A DNA stretch of 64,000 nt, from the NCBI RefSeq assembly GCF_004570325.1, contig NZ_SPQO01000025.1, forward strand, positions 1 to 64,000, written 5' to 3'. The notes beneath the pieces are model-generated. The model was not told the DNA's origin, made no database searches, and saw nothing but the letters and a program-made list of their open reading frames with translations. Both the position numbers and the translations under genes were made by a program. Shown here in pieces: positions 1 through 10,175 of the stretch; the first letter of the stretch is position 1; every line of letters begins with the position of its first letter. The DNA comes from Mycobacterium sp. PS03-16 (GTDB lineage Bacteria; Actinomycetota; Actinomycetes; Mycobacteriales; Mycobacteriaceae).

Positions 1-402
1 ATCTCCCCGGCCACCGCGGCGCGCGCCCGCACCACCGGCGCCGTGCACCGCCCGCCGCCGCCCCGGCGCACGTTCTCGTCGGGGCAGCGGGCGCTGCTGT
101 GGGCGGCCGGCGTGCTCGGCGCGCTCGCCATCGTCATCGCGATCCTGATCGTCCTCAACGCCCAGGACCGCAGGGACAACGCACCGCCACCGCCGACGGT
201 GACCAACACCATCACCGAGACCACGCCGTACGAGTCGCCGGCCGCCATGCCCGACGAGCTGCCCGATTGGACCGATTCCGGGACCATCGGTCATGGTGGA
301 GACAACTCCGGGGTAACCCACCCCGGCGCGACCGCCGCGCCCGCCCCCATCGGCGCGCTGCCTCCGGCCCCAGCACAGACATGGCTTCCCACACAGACAT
401 GA
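1..402 (+). CDS. pknA: Ser/Thr protein kinase PknA, C-terminal part only
   Basis: This is the 3' end of a gene that enters from the left edge; the kinase domain is outside the window. What remains is a basic juxtamembrane stretch, one transmembrane helix (an Ala/Val/Ile-rich run coded around bases 85-160) and a Pro/Thr/Ala-rich extracellular tail ending in LPTQT. The stop TGA overlaps the ATG of the downstream kinase gene as ATGA (399-402), so the two are translationally coupled. In mycobacteria PknA sits just before PknB and has a membrane anchor with a short tail and no PASTA repeats, which fits. PknA is known to phosphorylate cell-division and envelope proteins. Identity rests on the tail and the neighbour. 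Confidence 0.85.
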   Translation: MSPATAARARTTGAVHRPPPPRRTFSSGQRALLWAAGVLGALAIVIAILIVLNAQDRRDNAPPPPTVTNTITETTPYESPAAMPDELPDWTDSGTIGHGGDNSGVTHPGATAAPAPIGALPPAPAQTWLPTQT

Positions 403-2273
403 CCACCCCACAGCACTTGTCCGACCGCTACGAACTCGGGGAGATCCTCGGTTTCGGCGGGATGTCCGAGGTCCACCTCGCCCGCGACACGCGCCTGCAC
501 CGCGACGTCGCGATCAAGGTGCTGCGCGCCGACCTGGCCCGCGACCCGAGCTTCTACCTGCGTTTCCGGCGCGAGGCCCAGAACGCTGCGGCGCTGAACC
601 ACCCCGCGATCGTCGCGGTGTACGACACCGGCGAGGCCGAGACCCCGACCGGCCCGCTGCCCTACATCGTCATGGAGTACGTCGACGGCGTGACGCTGCG
701 CGACATCGTGCACTCCGAGGGCCCGATGCCGTCGCGGCGGGCGCTGGAGGTCATCGCCGACGCGTGCCAGGCGCTGAACTTCAGCCACCAGCACGGCATC
801 ATCCACCGCGACGTCAAACCCGCGAACATCATGATCAGCAAGACCGGCGCGGTGAAGGTGATGGATTTCGGCATCGCCCGCGCGCTGGCCGACTCCAACA
901 GCGTCACCCAGACGGCGGCGGTCATCGGCACCGCGCAGTACCTGTCGCCCGAACAGGCCCGGGGGGAGAAGGTCGACGCCCGCTCGGACGTGTACTCGCT
1001 GGGCTGCGTGCTCTACGAGATCCTCACCGGCGAGCCGCCGTTCGTCGGCGACTCCCCCGTCGCGGTGGCCTATCAGCACGTCCGCGAGGATCCGGTGCCA
1101 CCGTCGCGGCGCAACCCCGACATCACCCCCGAACTCGACGCCGTGGTGCTCAAGGCGCTGGCCAAGAACCCGGACAACCGGTATCAGACGGCCGCCGAAC
1201 TGCGCAGCGACCTGGTGCGGGTGCACAGCGGCGAACCGCCCGAGGCGCCCAAGGTCCTCACCGACGCCGAACGCACGTCCTTCATGTCGAGCGCGCCGGG
1301 CCACGACCGCACCGACCCCATCGGGCACATGCCGCGCCCCGAACCGCGCCTGGCGCAACGCAGCCGGGGCGGGTCGGTGGGCCGCTGGCTGGCCGCGGTC
1401 GCGGTGCTGGCGATCCTCACCGTCGTGGTGACGGTGGCGATCAACATGTCCGGTGGCGACACCCGCGCCGTGCAGGTGCCCGACGTGCGCGGCGAGGTCT
1501 CCGCGGAGGCGATCGCGCAGCTGCAGAACGCCGGGTTCGCCGTGCGCACGGCGCAGGAGCCGAACTCCGAGGTGCCGCCCGACCACGTGATCGGCACGAC
1601 GCCCGAGGCCAACACCGAGGCCGACGCGGGCGACGAGATCACGATCAACGTCTCCACCGGCCCCGAACAGCGGGAAGTTCCCGACGTGAAGTCGCTGACC
1701 TACGCCGAGGCGGTGCAGCAGCTCACCGACGCCGGGTTCGGCCGGTTCCGCCAGCAGACCTCACCGTCGACCCCGGAACTCAAGGACCGGGTCATGGCGA
1801 CCAATCCGCCGGCCAACCAGACCTCCGCGATCACCAACGAGATCACGATCATCGTCGGGTCCGGGCCGCAGACCCGGGCGGTGCCCGAGGTGGTCGGTCA
1901 GACCGTCGAGTCGGCCCAGCAGATCCTCACCGCGTCCGGGTTCGGCAATTCGGTGCCCGCCGAGGTGGACAGCACCGAACCGGCCGGCCAGGTGCTCGGC
2001 ACGACGCCCACGGCCGGGCAGAGCGTGCCGGTGGACACGCTGATCCAGCTGCAGGTGTCGCGCGGCAACCAGTTCGTGATGCCGGACCTCACGGGTCAGT
2101 TCTGGACCGACGCCGAGCCGCGGCTGCGGGCGCTGGGCTGGACCGGCGTGCTCGACAAGGGCGCCGACGTGCCCAACAGCGGGCAACGCCCCAACGCGGT
2201 CGTGCGTCAGACCCCGTCGCCGGGCTCCGGGGTGAACTTCGACAGCCGGATCACGCTGAACTTCGCGTCGTAG
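399..2273 (+). CDS. pknB: Ser/Thr protein kinase PknB with four PASTA repeats
   Basis: A 624-residue membrane sensor kinase. The kinase domain covers residues 11-275: glycine loop GFGGMSEV (18-25), catalytic Lys40 in VAIKV, HRDVKPAN catalytic loop, DFG, and an activation loop with SVTQTAAV carrying the two threonines autophosphorylated in M. tuberculosis PknB. A basic juxtamembrane segment leads to one helix at about 330-352, then four extracellular PASTA repeats from about 359 to the end, which bind peptidoglycan fragments in this family. The ATG at 399 was chosen because MTTPxHLSDRYELG matches the known PknB start and overlaps the pknA stop; an in-frame ATG at 381 is an alternative. Known targets include CwlM and the MurJ pseudokinase, both encoded in this window. 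The 3' end overlaps convergent trpG by 23 bases. Confidence 0.97.
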   Translation: MTTPQHLSDRYELGEILGFGGMSEVHLARDTRLHRDVAIKVLRADLARDPSFYLRFRREAQNAAALNHPAIVAVYDTGEAETPTGPLPYIVMEYVDGVTLRDIVHSEGPMPSRRALEVIADACQALNFSHQHGIIHRDVKPANIMISKTGAVKVMDFGIARALADSNSVTQTAAVIGTAQYLSPEQARGEKVDARSDVYSLGCVLYEILTGEPPFVGDSPVAVAYQHVREDPVPPSRRNPDITPELDAVVLKALAKNPDNRYQTAAELRSDLVRVHSGEPPEAPKVLTDAERTSFMSSAPGHDRTDPIGHMPRPEPRLAQRSRGGSVGRWLAAVAVLAILTVVVTVAINMSGGDTRAVQVPDVRGEVSAEAIAQLQNAGFAVRTAQEPNSEVPPDHVIGTTPEANTEADAGDEITINVSTGPEQREVPDVKSLTYAEAVQQLTDAGFGRFRQQTSPSTPELKDRVMATNPPANQTSAITNEITIIVGSGPQTRAVPEVVGQTVESAQQILTASGFGNSVPAEVDSTEPAGQVLGTTPTAGQSVPVDTLIQLQVSRGNQFVMPDLTGQFWTDAEPRLRALGWTGVLDKGADVPNSGQRPNAVVRQTPSPGSGVNFDSRITLNFAS

Positions 2274-2925
2274 CCGCGGAGACGGCCGTGGCCACCTCGT
2301 CCTCGAGGCGACGGACCAGCGCCTCGGCCGGGGCGGCGCCGCAGTAGCCGAGCCAGTTGGCCAGCATCCGGTGCCCGCCCTCGGTGAGGATCGACTCCGG
2401 ATGGAATTGCACGCCGTGGACGGGTAGTTCGGTGTGCTGCACGCCCATGATCACCCCACCGGGGGTGCGGGCGGTCACCTCGAGTTCGTCGGGCACCGTG
2501 TCGGGCAGGATCGTCAGCGAGTGGTAGCGGGTGGCGGTGAAGGGGTCCGGCAGCCCGCGCAGCACGCCGGCGTCGGCGTGCTGGACCACGCTGGTCTTGC
2601 CGTGCAGCAGCTCCGGTGCCCGGTCGACGGTCGCGCCGAACGCCACCCCGATCGCCTGGTGGCCCAGGCACACGCCGAGCAGGGGAGTGGCGGCCGCCGC
2701 GCACGCGCGGACCAGCGGGATGGAGGCGCCCGCCCGCTCCGGGGTGCCGGGGCCGGGGCTGAGCAGCACACCGTCGAACTGGTCGACGACCGAGGCGATG
2801 GCCGTTTCGCCGCTCAGCCGCGGGTCGTCGTTGCGCCACACCTGCGCCTCGACGTCCAGCTGGCCGAGGTACTGCACCAGGTTGAACACGAAGCTGTCGT
2901 AGTTGTCGACGACCAGGATCTGCAT
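2251..2925 (-). CDS. trpG: Glutamine amidotransferase, anthranilate / aminodeoxychorismate synthase component II
   Basis: A 224-residue class-I glutamine amidotransferase that supplies ammonia from glutamine to the chorismate-converting subunit (TrpE or PabB) for tryptophan or folate synthesis. The start MQILVVDNYDSF is typical of TrpG/PabA. The nucleophile elbow VCLGHQAIG carries the catalytic Cys, and the VQFHPESI motif supplies the His and Glu of the triad. The GPGTPERAG oxyanion strand is present. No synthase subunit is nearby, so one TrpG probably serves both pathways, as is usual in mycobacteria. Its last 23 bases overlap the convergent pknB 3' end, with no space for a terminator between them. 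Confidence 0.94.
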   Translation of the reverse strand: MQILVVDNYDSFVFNLVQYLGQLDVEAQVWRNDDPRLSGETAIASVVDQFDGVLLSPGPGTPERAGASIPLVRACAAAATPLLGVCLGHQAIGVAFGATVDRAPELLHGKTSVVQHADAGVLRGLPDPFTATRYHSLTILPDTVPDELEVTARTPGGVIMGVQHTELPVHGVQFHPESILTEGGHRMLANWLGYCGAAPAEALVRRLEDEVATAVSAATTRSSA

Positions 2926-2956
2926 CAGCCCAGGTTACTGGGTCCGGCGGGGTTGC

Positions 2957-3793
2957 TCAGTAGCCGATCGGCCCGACCGGTTCGGCGTACTTTGTCCGGA
3001 CCGGCTCGGTGTGCCCGACCAGGGTCACCTCGGCCTTGGGCTCCTCGGTGTAGCCCAGCCCGAACCGCACCACGTACTGCTTGTAGAGCGTCACCAGCGG
3101 CGCCGCCGACAGCGCGGCCTGCATGGCGGACGCGTCGCCGACCGCGGTGATGACGTAGGGCGGGCTGTAGGTGCGGCCGTTGAGCAGCAGGGTATTGCCG
3201 ACGCAGCGCGGCGCCGAAGTGGCGATGATCCGCTGGTCCTGCATCTGCATGCCCTCGGCGCCGGCGCTCCACAGCGCGTTGAGCACGGCCTGGATGTCCT
3301 GCTGATGCACGACGAGATCGTCGGGGGAGGCGTCGAGGGGGAAGTTACCGTCCGCGTCGCGCTGCGCATCGTTGAGCGTGACCACCAGGCCGGGACCCTT
3401 CATGGGGTTCATCCCCGCGTCGGCCGCCAGTGCATCCGAGCGGGCGGTGATCGCCGCGAGCGCCGCATCGGCGCCGGGGGAGCCGCCGTGATGACCGTCG
3501 ATCTGCGCGGCCAGCGCATCTCGTTCGGCGCTGAGGCGGTCGGTCGACTGCTGGGCCTCCCGCACCAGGTCGACCAGCCGCGGGGCGTCGCTGCGGCGGA
3601 TCTCGTCACCGCCGGACACCCCGTGGGTGGCGGCCAGCAGCAGACCGGCGGCCAGGCACACCACCGGCACCCCGAACCGCCAGCCGGACCGGCGCGCACC
3701 CGCGGCGCGCGGCGGCGCAGCGGGGCCGGGCTGCGCCGTCGGCTCCGTGGGCGCTGACGGTCCTACGTTAGGCTCAGGGGGCATCCGCACCAT
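2957..3793 (-). CDS. DUF881 family membrane-anchored protein
   Basis: A 278-residue protein with a Pro/Ala-rich cytoplasmic start, one transmembrane helix (GVPVVCLAAGLLLAAT), a short coiled-coil-like stretch (LVREAQQSTDRLSAERDALAAQ) and a C-terminal DUF881 domain, seen in motifs such as GPGLVVTLNDA, DLVVHQQDIQAVLNALW and GAEGMQMQDQRI. It matches M. tuberculosis Rv0012 in position and motif order. The ATG at 3793 was chosen because GGAG lies 7 bases upstream; an open frame continues to 3850 without a good ribosome site. The gene is divergent from crgA, 65 bases away. DUF881 proteins often lie beside division genes in actinobacteria; the biochemical role is unknown. Confidence 0.85.
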   Translation of the reverse strand: MVRMPPEPNVGPSAPTEPTAQPGPAAPPRAAGARRSGWRFGVPVVCLAAGLLLAATHGVSGGDEIRRSDAPRLVDLVREAQQSTDRLSAERDALAAQIDGHHGGSPGADAALAAITARSDALAADAGMNPMKGPGLVVTLNDAQRDADGNFPLDASPDDLVVHQQDIQAVLNALWSAGAEGMQMQDQRIIATSAPRCVGNTLLLNGRTYSPPYVITAVGDASAMQAALSAAPLVTLYKQYVVRFGLGYTEEPKAEVTLVGHTEPVRTKYAEPVGPIGY

Positions 3794-3858
3794 CGTCGCA
3801 CTCCGGCGGCGGTCTTCGCACCGCTGTCGGACGCGACCGACAGCCCGCAAAGGTAGCC

Positions 3859-4143
3859 ATGCCCAAGTCGAAGGTCCGCAAGAAGAACGACTTCACCGCC
3901 AGCGCGGTGAGCCGGACTCCGGTGAAGGTCAAGGCCGGGCCGTCGAGTGTGTGGTTCGTCGCGCTGTTCATCGGGCTGATGCTGATCGGCCTGATCTGGC
4001 TGCTGGTGTTCCAGCTCGCGGCGACCAACCCGATCGACGCGCCGGGCATGCTGCAGTGGATGGCCGACCTCGGTCCGTGGAACTACGCCATCGCGTTTGC
4101 TTTCATGATCACGGGTTTGTTGCTCACGATGCGCTGGCGCTGA
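3859..4143 (+). CDS. crgA: Cell division protein CrgA
   Basis: A 94-residue integral membrane protein with a basic N-terminus (MPKSKVRKKNDFT) and two transmembrane helices, about 31-53 and 71-90, matching CrgA of actinobacteria. CrgA is known to recruit or stabilise FtsZ, FtsQ, FtsI and CwsA at the septum in mycobacteria and to inhibit septation in Streptomyces. Its length equals that of the M. tuberculosis protein. A weak AAAGG-like ribosome site (GCAAAGGTAGCC) precedes the ATG. cwsA, whose product binds CrgA, lies 1.3 kb downstream on the same strand. Confidence 0.96.
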   Translation: MPKSKVRKKNDFTASAVSRTPVKVKAGPSSVWFVALFIGLMLIGLIWLLVFQLAATNPIDAPGMLQWMADLGPWNYAIAFAFMITGLLLTMRWR

Positions 4144-4233
4144 CCGGCGACGCCACCGGATTGAATTCATTCTTCGACAGGTGAGCGGTCGGCACAGCAA
4201 CCACGGAGCAGGTCAATCACAACGGTGTAGTTC

Positions 4234-4248
4234 ATCCCCATTGGGGAT
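4234..4248. promoter_or_regulatory. Perfect short inverted repeat upstream of the PH-domain gene
   Basis: ATCCCCA-T-TGGGGAT is a perfect 7-base inverted repeat with a 1-base centre, in the 155-base gap after crgA and 51 bases before the next start codon. Its size and symmetry suit a dimeric repressor operator, but no cognate regulator is identified. It could equally be chance in a GC-rich gap. Confidence 0.3.
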
Positions 4249-4254
4249 AGCACA

Positions 4255-4295
4255 TGTGGATAACCTCATTAGCAGCGGTAAACAGGTGTGGAGAA
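4255..4295 (-). promoter_or_regulatory. Two DnaA-box-like 9-mers upstream of the PH-domain gene
   Basis: On the minus strand TTATCCACA (4255-4263) matches the classical DnaA box exactly, and TTCTCCACA (4287-4295) differs from the mycobacterial TTGTCCACA consensus at one position. They are 32 bases apart and end 4 bases before the GTG of the next gene, about 12 kb from oriC. They could be a DnaA-controlled promoter or a titration site. Confidence 0.4.
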
Positions 4296-4298
4296 CCC

Positions 4299-4718
4299 GT
4301 GCAGCAAACTGAGTGGAGCCCACCCGCGCTCGGAATTGCAGGTTGCGGCCTCTTCGGCGTTCTGATGGCTATTGCTGCTGTGACTGTCGTCACAGATCCG
4401 CCGGGCCGAATTCTGACCGGGGTCGCTGCTGTGGGGCTGCTCACGTTTGCAACGATGTCGTGGCGGACGCGGCCCAAGCTGGCTATCACCGACAGCGGGC
4501 TGGCAATCCGCGGGTGGTGGCGCACGCAGCGGCTCACGCCGCCGGACATCAAGCTGATCCGCATCACGGAGTTCCGCCGGCTGGCGCGCACGGTGCGGCT
4601 GCTGGAGATAGAAACGACCGACGACCGGCTGCAGGTGCTCACACGGTGGGATCTCGGGGCGGATCCCCTCGCCGTGCTCGACGCCCTCACTGCAGCCGGC
4701 TACGCCGGTCAGCGCTGA
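4299..4718 (+). CDS. PH domain-containing membrane protein (Rv0010c-like)
   Basis: A 139-residue protein with two closely spaced hydrophobic helices near the N-terminus (GIAGCGLFGVLMAIAAVTVV, then ILTGVAAVGLLTFA) followed by a small soluble domain (RPKLAITDSGLAIRGWWRTQ ... LEIETTDDRLQVLTRWDLG) of the bacterial PH-like type. The end DALTAAGYAG is shared with the M. tuberculosis counterpart. The GTG at 4299 is preferred because QQTxWxP follows directly, as in that protein; a longer frame opens at 4254 but would put the two DnaA-like boxes inside the coding region. Function is unknown; position among division genes suggests an envelope role. Confidence 0.82.
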   Translation: MQQTEWSPPALGIAGCGLFGVLMAIAAVTVVTDPPGRILTGVAAVGLLTFATMSWRTRPKLAITDSGLAIRGWWRTQRLTPPDIKLIRITEFRRLARTVRLLEIETTDDRLQVLTRWDLGADPLAVLDALTAAGYAGQR

Positions 4719-4741
4719 CCGGAAACGGTCAGTGGAGCTCT

Positions 4742-5269
4742 CTAGGAGATCGTGACCGACTCGATCACCACGGGATCGGACGGCCGGTCGTTGCGGTCGG
4801 TGGGGGTGGTGGCGATCGCGTCGACGACCTGCTGCGACTCGGGGTCGACGACCTCACCGAAGATGGTGTGCCTGCGGTTGAGGTGGGGGGTCGGTCCCAC
4901 GGTGATGAAGAACTGCGAGCCGTTGGTGCCCGGGCCCGCGTTGGCCATCGCCAGCAGGTAGGGCTTGTCGAACTGCAGCTCGGGGTGGAACTCGTCGGCG
5001 AACTGGTAGCCCGGGCCGCCACGGCCGGTGCCGGTCGGGTCGCCGCCCTGGATCATGAAGCCGGAGATGACGCGGTGGAACACCGCACCGTCGTAGAACG
5101 GGCCGGACGTGCTGCCCGAGGCGTTCTCGGTCTTGTAGTCCTTGGTGCCCTGGGCCAGGCCGACGAAGTTCGAGACGGTCTTGGGGGCGTGGTTTCCGAA
5201 CAGAGCGATCTTGATGTCGCCACGATTGGTGTGCAGGGTCGCCGTCGCGGTCTGAATGGGGCTCGTCAC
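4742..5269 (-). CDS. ppiA: Peptidyl-prolyl cis-trans isomerase A (cyclophilin)
   Basis: A 175-residue single-domain cyclophilin that catalyses prolyl cis-trans isomerisation during folding. Signature blocks are FHRVISGFMIQGGDPTGTG (substrate-binding Arg and Gln), ADEFHPELQF and MANAGPGTNGSQFFI, followed by LNRRHTIFGEV. There is no signal peptide or membrane segment, so it should be cytosolic. Length matches mycobacterial PpiA (about 180 residues). It is divergent from cwsA, 129 bases away. Confidence 0.95.
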   Translation of the reverse strand: MTSPIQTATATLHTNRGDIKIALFGNHAPKTVSNFVGLAQGTKDYKTENASGSTSGPFYDGAVFHRVISGFMIQGGDPTGTGRGGPGYQFADEFHPELQFDKPYLLAMANAGPGTNGSQFFITVGPTPHLNRRHTIFGEVVDPESQQVVDAIATTPTDRNDRPSDPVVIESVTIS

Positions 5270-5398
5270 GGAACGTCAGTCTGCCACTTACCGGTCCGGC
5301 GCCCGACGGCACCCGTCGGCCCCGGCCGATGCCGTCCGCGCGCGACGGGAATGATGGCAGGCTGTAGACGCCGAAGACGCCGCCAGGGAGGTACGCCC

Positions 5399-5821
5399 AT
5401 GACACGCACGCTCGAAGCCCGGATGACCCCGCAGCAGCGGCTGGCGCGCGGCCTGCGCTACAGCGCGCTGGGCCCCGTCGACGTCACCCGTGGTGCGGTC
5501 GGTGTCGGCGCGCAGTCCGCCGCGGCCACCGCGGCGAGCCTGCGTCGGCGTTACCGCAGCGGGCAGCTGCGCAAGGAACTGGCCGCCGCCCAGGGCGCGC
5601 TGGCCGGCCAGTTGGCGATCGCCCAGGAAGTCGTCACGGGGCTGCCGCAGGCGCTGCAGGAGGCGCGGCAGCCGAAGCGGCGCCGTCGTGCGCTGGTGCT
5701 GCTGGGGGTCGGGGCCGGCGTGCTGGCCGTCGGCGCGGTGACGTTCTCCATCGTGCGGCGCTCCACGCAGCCGGAGCCCTCGCCGCTGCCGCCGAGCGTC
5801 GAGGTGACGCCACGGCCCTGA
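5399..5821 (+). CDS. cwsA: Cell wall synthesis protein CwsA
   Basis: A 140-residue protein with a conserved amphipathic N-terminal part (MTPQQRLARGLRYSALGPVDVTRG), a helical middle (LRKELAAAQGALAGQLAIAQEVVTGLPQALQEA) and a C-terminal helix (LVLLGVGAGVLAVGAVTFSIVRRS) with a short Pro-rich end PPSVEVTPRP. This pattern and the ending match mycobacterial CwsA, which is known to bind CrgA and Wag31 and to affect pole growth and septation. The ATG at 5399 has AGGGAGG 9 bases upstream (5386-5392). The stop lies 3 bases from the convergent HD gene. Confidence 0.93.
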   Translation: MTRTLEARMTPQQRLARGLRYSALGPVDVTRGAVGVGAQSAAATAASLRRRYRSGQLRKELAAAQGALAGQLAIAQEVVTGLPQALQEARQPKRRRRALVLLGVGAGVLAVGAVTFSIVRRSTQPEPSPLPPSVEVTPRP

Positions 5822-5824
5822 TCG

Positions 5825-6289
5825 CTACAGCGCGGGGGCCAGTTCGGGCGCTCCGAGCGCCGCGTAGGCGTTGCGGTACTTCTCGCGCAGTGCCGTGCGC
5901 AGCGGTTCGCCGATCTGCGCCAACCGGCGCGGGTCGGTGTTGTCGGCGAGGTCGGCGAGTTTGACGACGTGCGCCAGCTCGTCGCCGAGGATGCGGCGGT
6001 AATAGACGGCGTCGGGCACATCGGCACACCGGGTCAGCAGCACCACGGCGTCGACCACCCGTCGGGGGATACCCTCGGCGCGCAGATCGGCGGCGGTGAG
6101 CTCGGAGTCCTCGATGACGTCGTGCAACAACGCGGCGGCCTTGGCGTCCGCGGTGTCCAGCCGGGCCGCGACGCGGCGAGGATGGTCGATGTAGGGCCGG
6201 CCGATCTTGTCGAGCTGTCCCTGATGCGCCTTCTCGGCGATCTCGTCGGCTCTGGAAACCAACGCCTCGTCGGACAGCTCGAAAGCCAT
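5825..6289 (-). CDS. HD-domain hydrolase of the RelA/SpoT type
   Basis: A 154-residue stand-alone HD domain. Metal ligands are visible as His36 in YIDHPRRVA, His56-Asp57 in ALLHDVIEDSE, and a KLADLADNTD motif near 110-119, which resembles the Mn-dependent (p)ppGpp hydrolase half of RelA/SpoT proteins and small alarmone hydrolases. No synthetase domain is present. The ATG at 6289 was chosen because GAGGT lies 8 bases upstream; a longer frame would run back into tRNA-Ala. It could therefore clear (p)ppGpp or another nucleotide, but the substrate is not shown by the sequence. Confidence 0.75.
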   Translation of the reverse strand: MAFELSDEALVSRADEIAEKAHQGQLDKIGRPYIDHPRRVAARLDTADAKAAALLHDVIEDSELTAADLRAEGIPRRVVDAVVLLTRCADVPDAVYYRRILGDELAHVVKLADLADNTDPRRLAQIGEPLRTALREKYRNAYAALGAPELAPAL

Positions 6290-6326
6290 GCGCCGCACCT
6301 CTTCTCGATAACGGTCACAGTGTGAG

Positions 6327-6399
6327 TGGAGCCTAGGAGATTCGAACTCCTGACATCTGCCTTGCAAAGGCAGCGCTCTACCAACTGAGCTAAGGCCCC
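6327..6399 (-). tRNA. tRNA-Ala (anticodon TGC)
   Basis: The minus strand folds as a 73-nt tRNA: acceptor GGGGCCT/AGGCTCC with one G-T pair, D arm with AGCTCAGTTGGTAGAGC, anticodon stem CTGCC/GGCAG around loop TTTGCAA (TGC) and T arm GGAGTTCGAATCTCC. The discriminator is A and CCA is not encoded. It follows tRNA-Ile on the same strand, downstream of gyrA-DUF3566, as in other mycobacteria. Confidence 0.97.
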
Positions 6400-6406
6400 T
6401 CGACGG

Positions 6407-6511
6407 TCAGGCGGTCCGTTCGTCGAGCGCGTGCCACACCTCGGGGCCGTGCCGCGAACGCCATACGTGCACCGACACCGCCACCCCGGCCAGCACCAGG
6501 ATCCATCGCAT
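6407..6511 (-). CDS. Possible 34-residue membrane microprotein between the tRNAs (DLW-39-like)
   Basis: A short open frame lies in the 160-base space between tRNA-Ile and tRNA-Ala, on the same strand. The product starts with MRWILVLAGVAVSV, a single hydrophobic helix, then WRSRHGPEVWHALDERTA. An AAAGG ribosome-site-like stretch lies about 7 bases before the ATG. Actinobacteria commonly carry a tiny DLW-39 family protein near gyrA and these tRNAs, with an N-terminal helix followed by an acid-Leu-Trp motif; here EVWHALDE sits in the equivalent place. Family membership is inferred from size, layout and location only. Confidence 0.5.
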   Translation of the reverse strand: MRWILVLAGVAVSVHVWRSRHGPEVWHALDERTA

Positions 6512-6559
6512 GGTGCCGCCTTTCGGTGGGCCGGGCCGGTGCCGAACCAGCCTGTCCAG

Positions 6560-6633
6560 TGGGCCTAGGAGGACTCGAACCTCCGACCTCTTCGTTATCA
6601 GCGAAGCGCTCTAACCGCCTGAGCTATAGGCCC
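6560..6633 (-). tRNA. tRNA-Ile (anticodon GAT)
   Basis: The minus strand folds as a 74-nt tRNA: acceptor GGGCCTA/TAGGCCC, D arm AGCTCAGGCGGTTAGAGC, anticodon stem CTTCG/CGAAG around loop CTGATAA (GAT) and T arm GGAGGTTCGAGTCCTCC. The discriminator is A and CCA is not encoded. It lies 73 bases downstream of the DUF3566 gene, in the common gyrA-proximal position. Confidence 0.97.
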
Positions 6634-6706
6634 GTGTCGTCACCGGTGAGTGCACCTGCGACGAGCGACGAGATTACCGTAACCGCGGCCCTCGCCCCAA
6701 ATTCGA

Positions 6707-7609
6707 CTAGTCGCGGTCGGCCAACGTCACTTCCACGCCGCCGACCAGGTCGGTGGTGAGGTTGTAGATGAACGCGGCCGCGGTCGCCATCGCGCTGAGG
6801 ATCACGATGTTGACCAGCCCGATCAGCGCGGCGCCGCCGAAGATCGTGCCGCTGGACACCAGTTCGCCGCCGCTGGCGCCGCTGGTGCTGGTCAGCAGGT
6901 CCCCGACGTTGCTGTTGAGCTTGTCCCACACGCCCATCCCGCCGAGCGTGAGGTAGAGGAACGCCACGGCGATCATCCACACGAAGAACAGCGCCACCGA
7001 CAGCACCAGCGACACCTTGAGCGTGCTCCAGGGGTCGATACGGCGGATCTGCATGCTGGCACGAACAGGTCCGCGGGACTGGTGGCCCCGGCCGGCGACC
7101 TGCACACGTCCTGCACCCGGGCGGGCGCCGGCGTCCCGGTCGGGACGGTCGGCGGCCGGCTTGCGCTGCTGCGGCGGGCGCGGCACCGGGCCCGACAGGT
7201 CGGGTAGTTCGCTGGCGTAGGCCTCCGGCCGCGGGGCGTCGGGGCGTTCGGTGGTGCGCACCGGCGACGGCGCCTTGGTCTCCTCGGTGGGCGCCGATCC
7301 GCTCACCGGGAACCGGTTGGTCGCCCTGGCCTCGGCGCCCGGCGCGTGGGCGGGGGACCCGCCGCTGCGCGGAGCGTCCTGGCGCGGGGCCTCCTGGCGG
7401 GGCGCGTCGGTCCGCGGCGCCCCGCTCTGGGGCGGGCGGGTGCTGCGGCCACGCTGCCACGGCGGCACATCGCCGCCACCCTCGTGAGCGTGGCCCGCAG
7501 AGCCGGCGGGCGAGCCGTTCTCCCGGCCGGCCCGCGGCGCGGCAGCGCCGTTACCGCTCCCGGCGCCGTCGCCCCCGCGGGGGTACCCCGGCTCGTTCGG
7601 TGCACTCAC
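6707..7609 (-). CDS. DUF3566 transmembrane protein
   Basis: A 300-residue protein. Residues 1 to about 180 are low-complexity Gly/Ala/Pro/Arg sequence with short repeats of the form APRxxAPRQ, giving an intrinsically disordered cytoplasmic tail. The conserved DUF3566 domain follows (ASMQIRRIDPWSTLKVS), with two transmembrane helices (LVLSVALFFVWMIAVAFLYL and LIGLVNIVILSAMATAAAFI) flanking a loop with Gly/Ser-rich sequence. It matches Rv0007. It is 17 bases downstream of gyrA and is probably cotranscribed with gyrB-gyrA. Function is unknown; the family is conserved beside gyrA across actinobacteria. Confidence 0.88.
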   Translation of the reverse strand: MSAPNEPGYPRGGDGAGSGNGAAAPRAGRENGSPAGSAGHAHEGGGDVPPWQRGRSTRPPQSGAPRTDAPRQEAPRQDAPRSGGSPAHAPGAEARATNRFPVSGSAPTEETKAPSPVRTTERPDAPRPEAYASELPDLSGPVPRPPQQRKPAADRPDRDAGARPGAGRVQVAGRGHQSRGPVRASMQIRRIDPWSTLKVSLVLSVALFFVWMIAVAFLYLTLGGMGVWDKLNSNVGDLLTSTSGASGGELVSSGTIFGGAALIGLVNIVILSAMATAAAFIYNLTTDLVGGVEVTLADRD

Positions 7610-7626
7610 CTACAGCTCCTCACTGG

Positions 7627-10137
<2,511 letters not shown>

Positions 10138-10175
10138 GTATCAGTCCCTCGTGACGGTTGGACTTCGGGAGTCGA

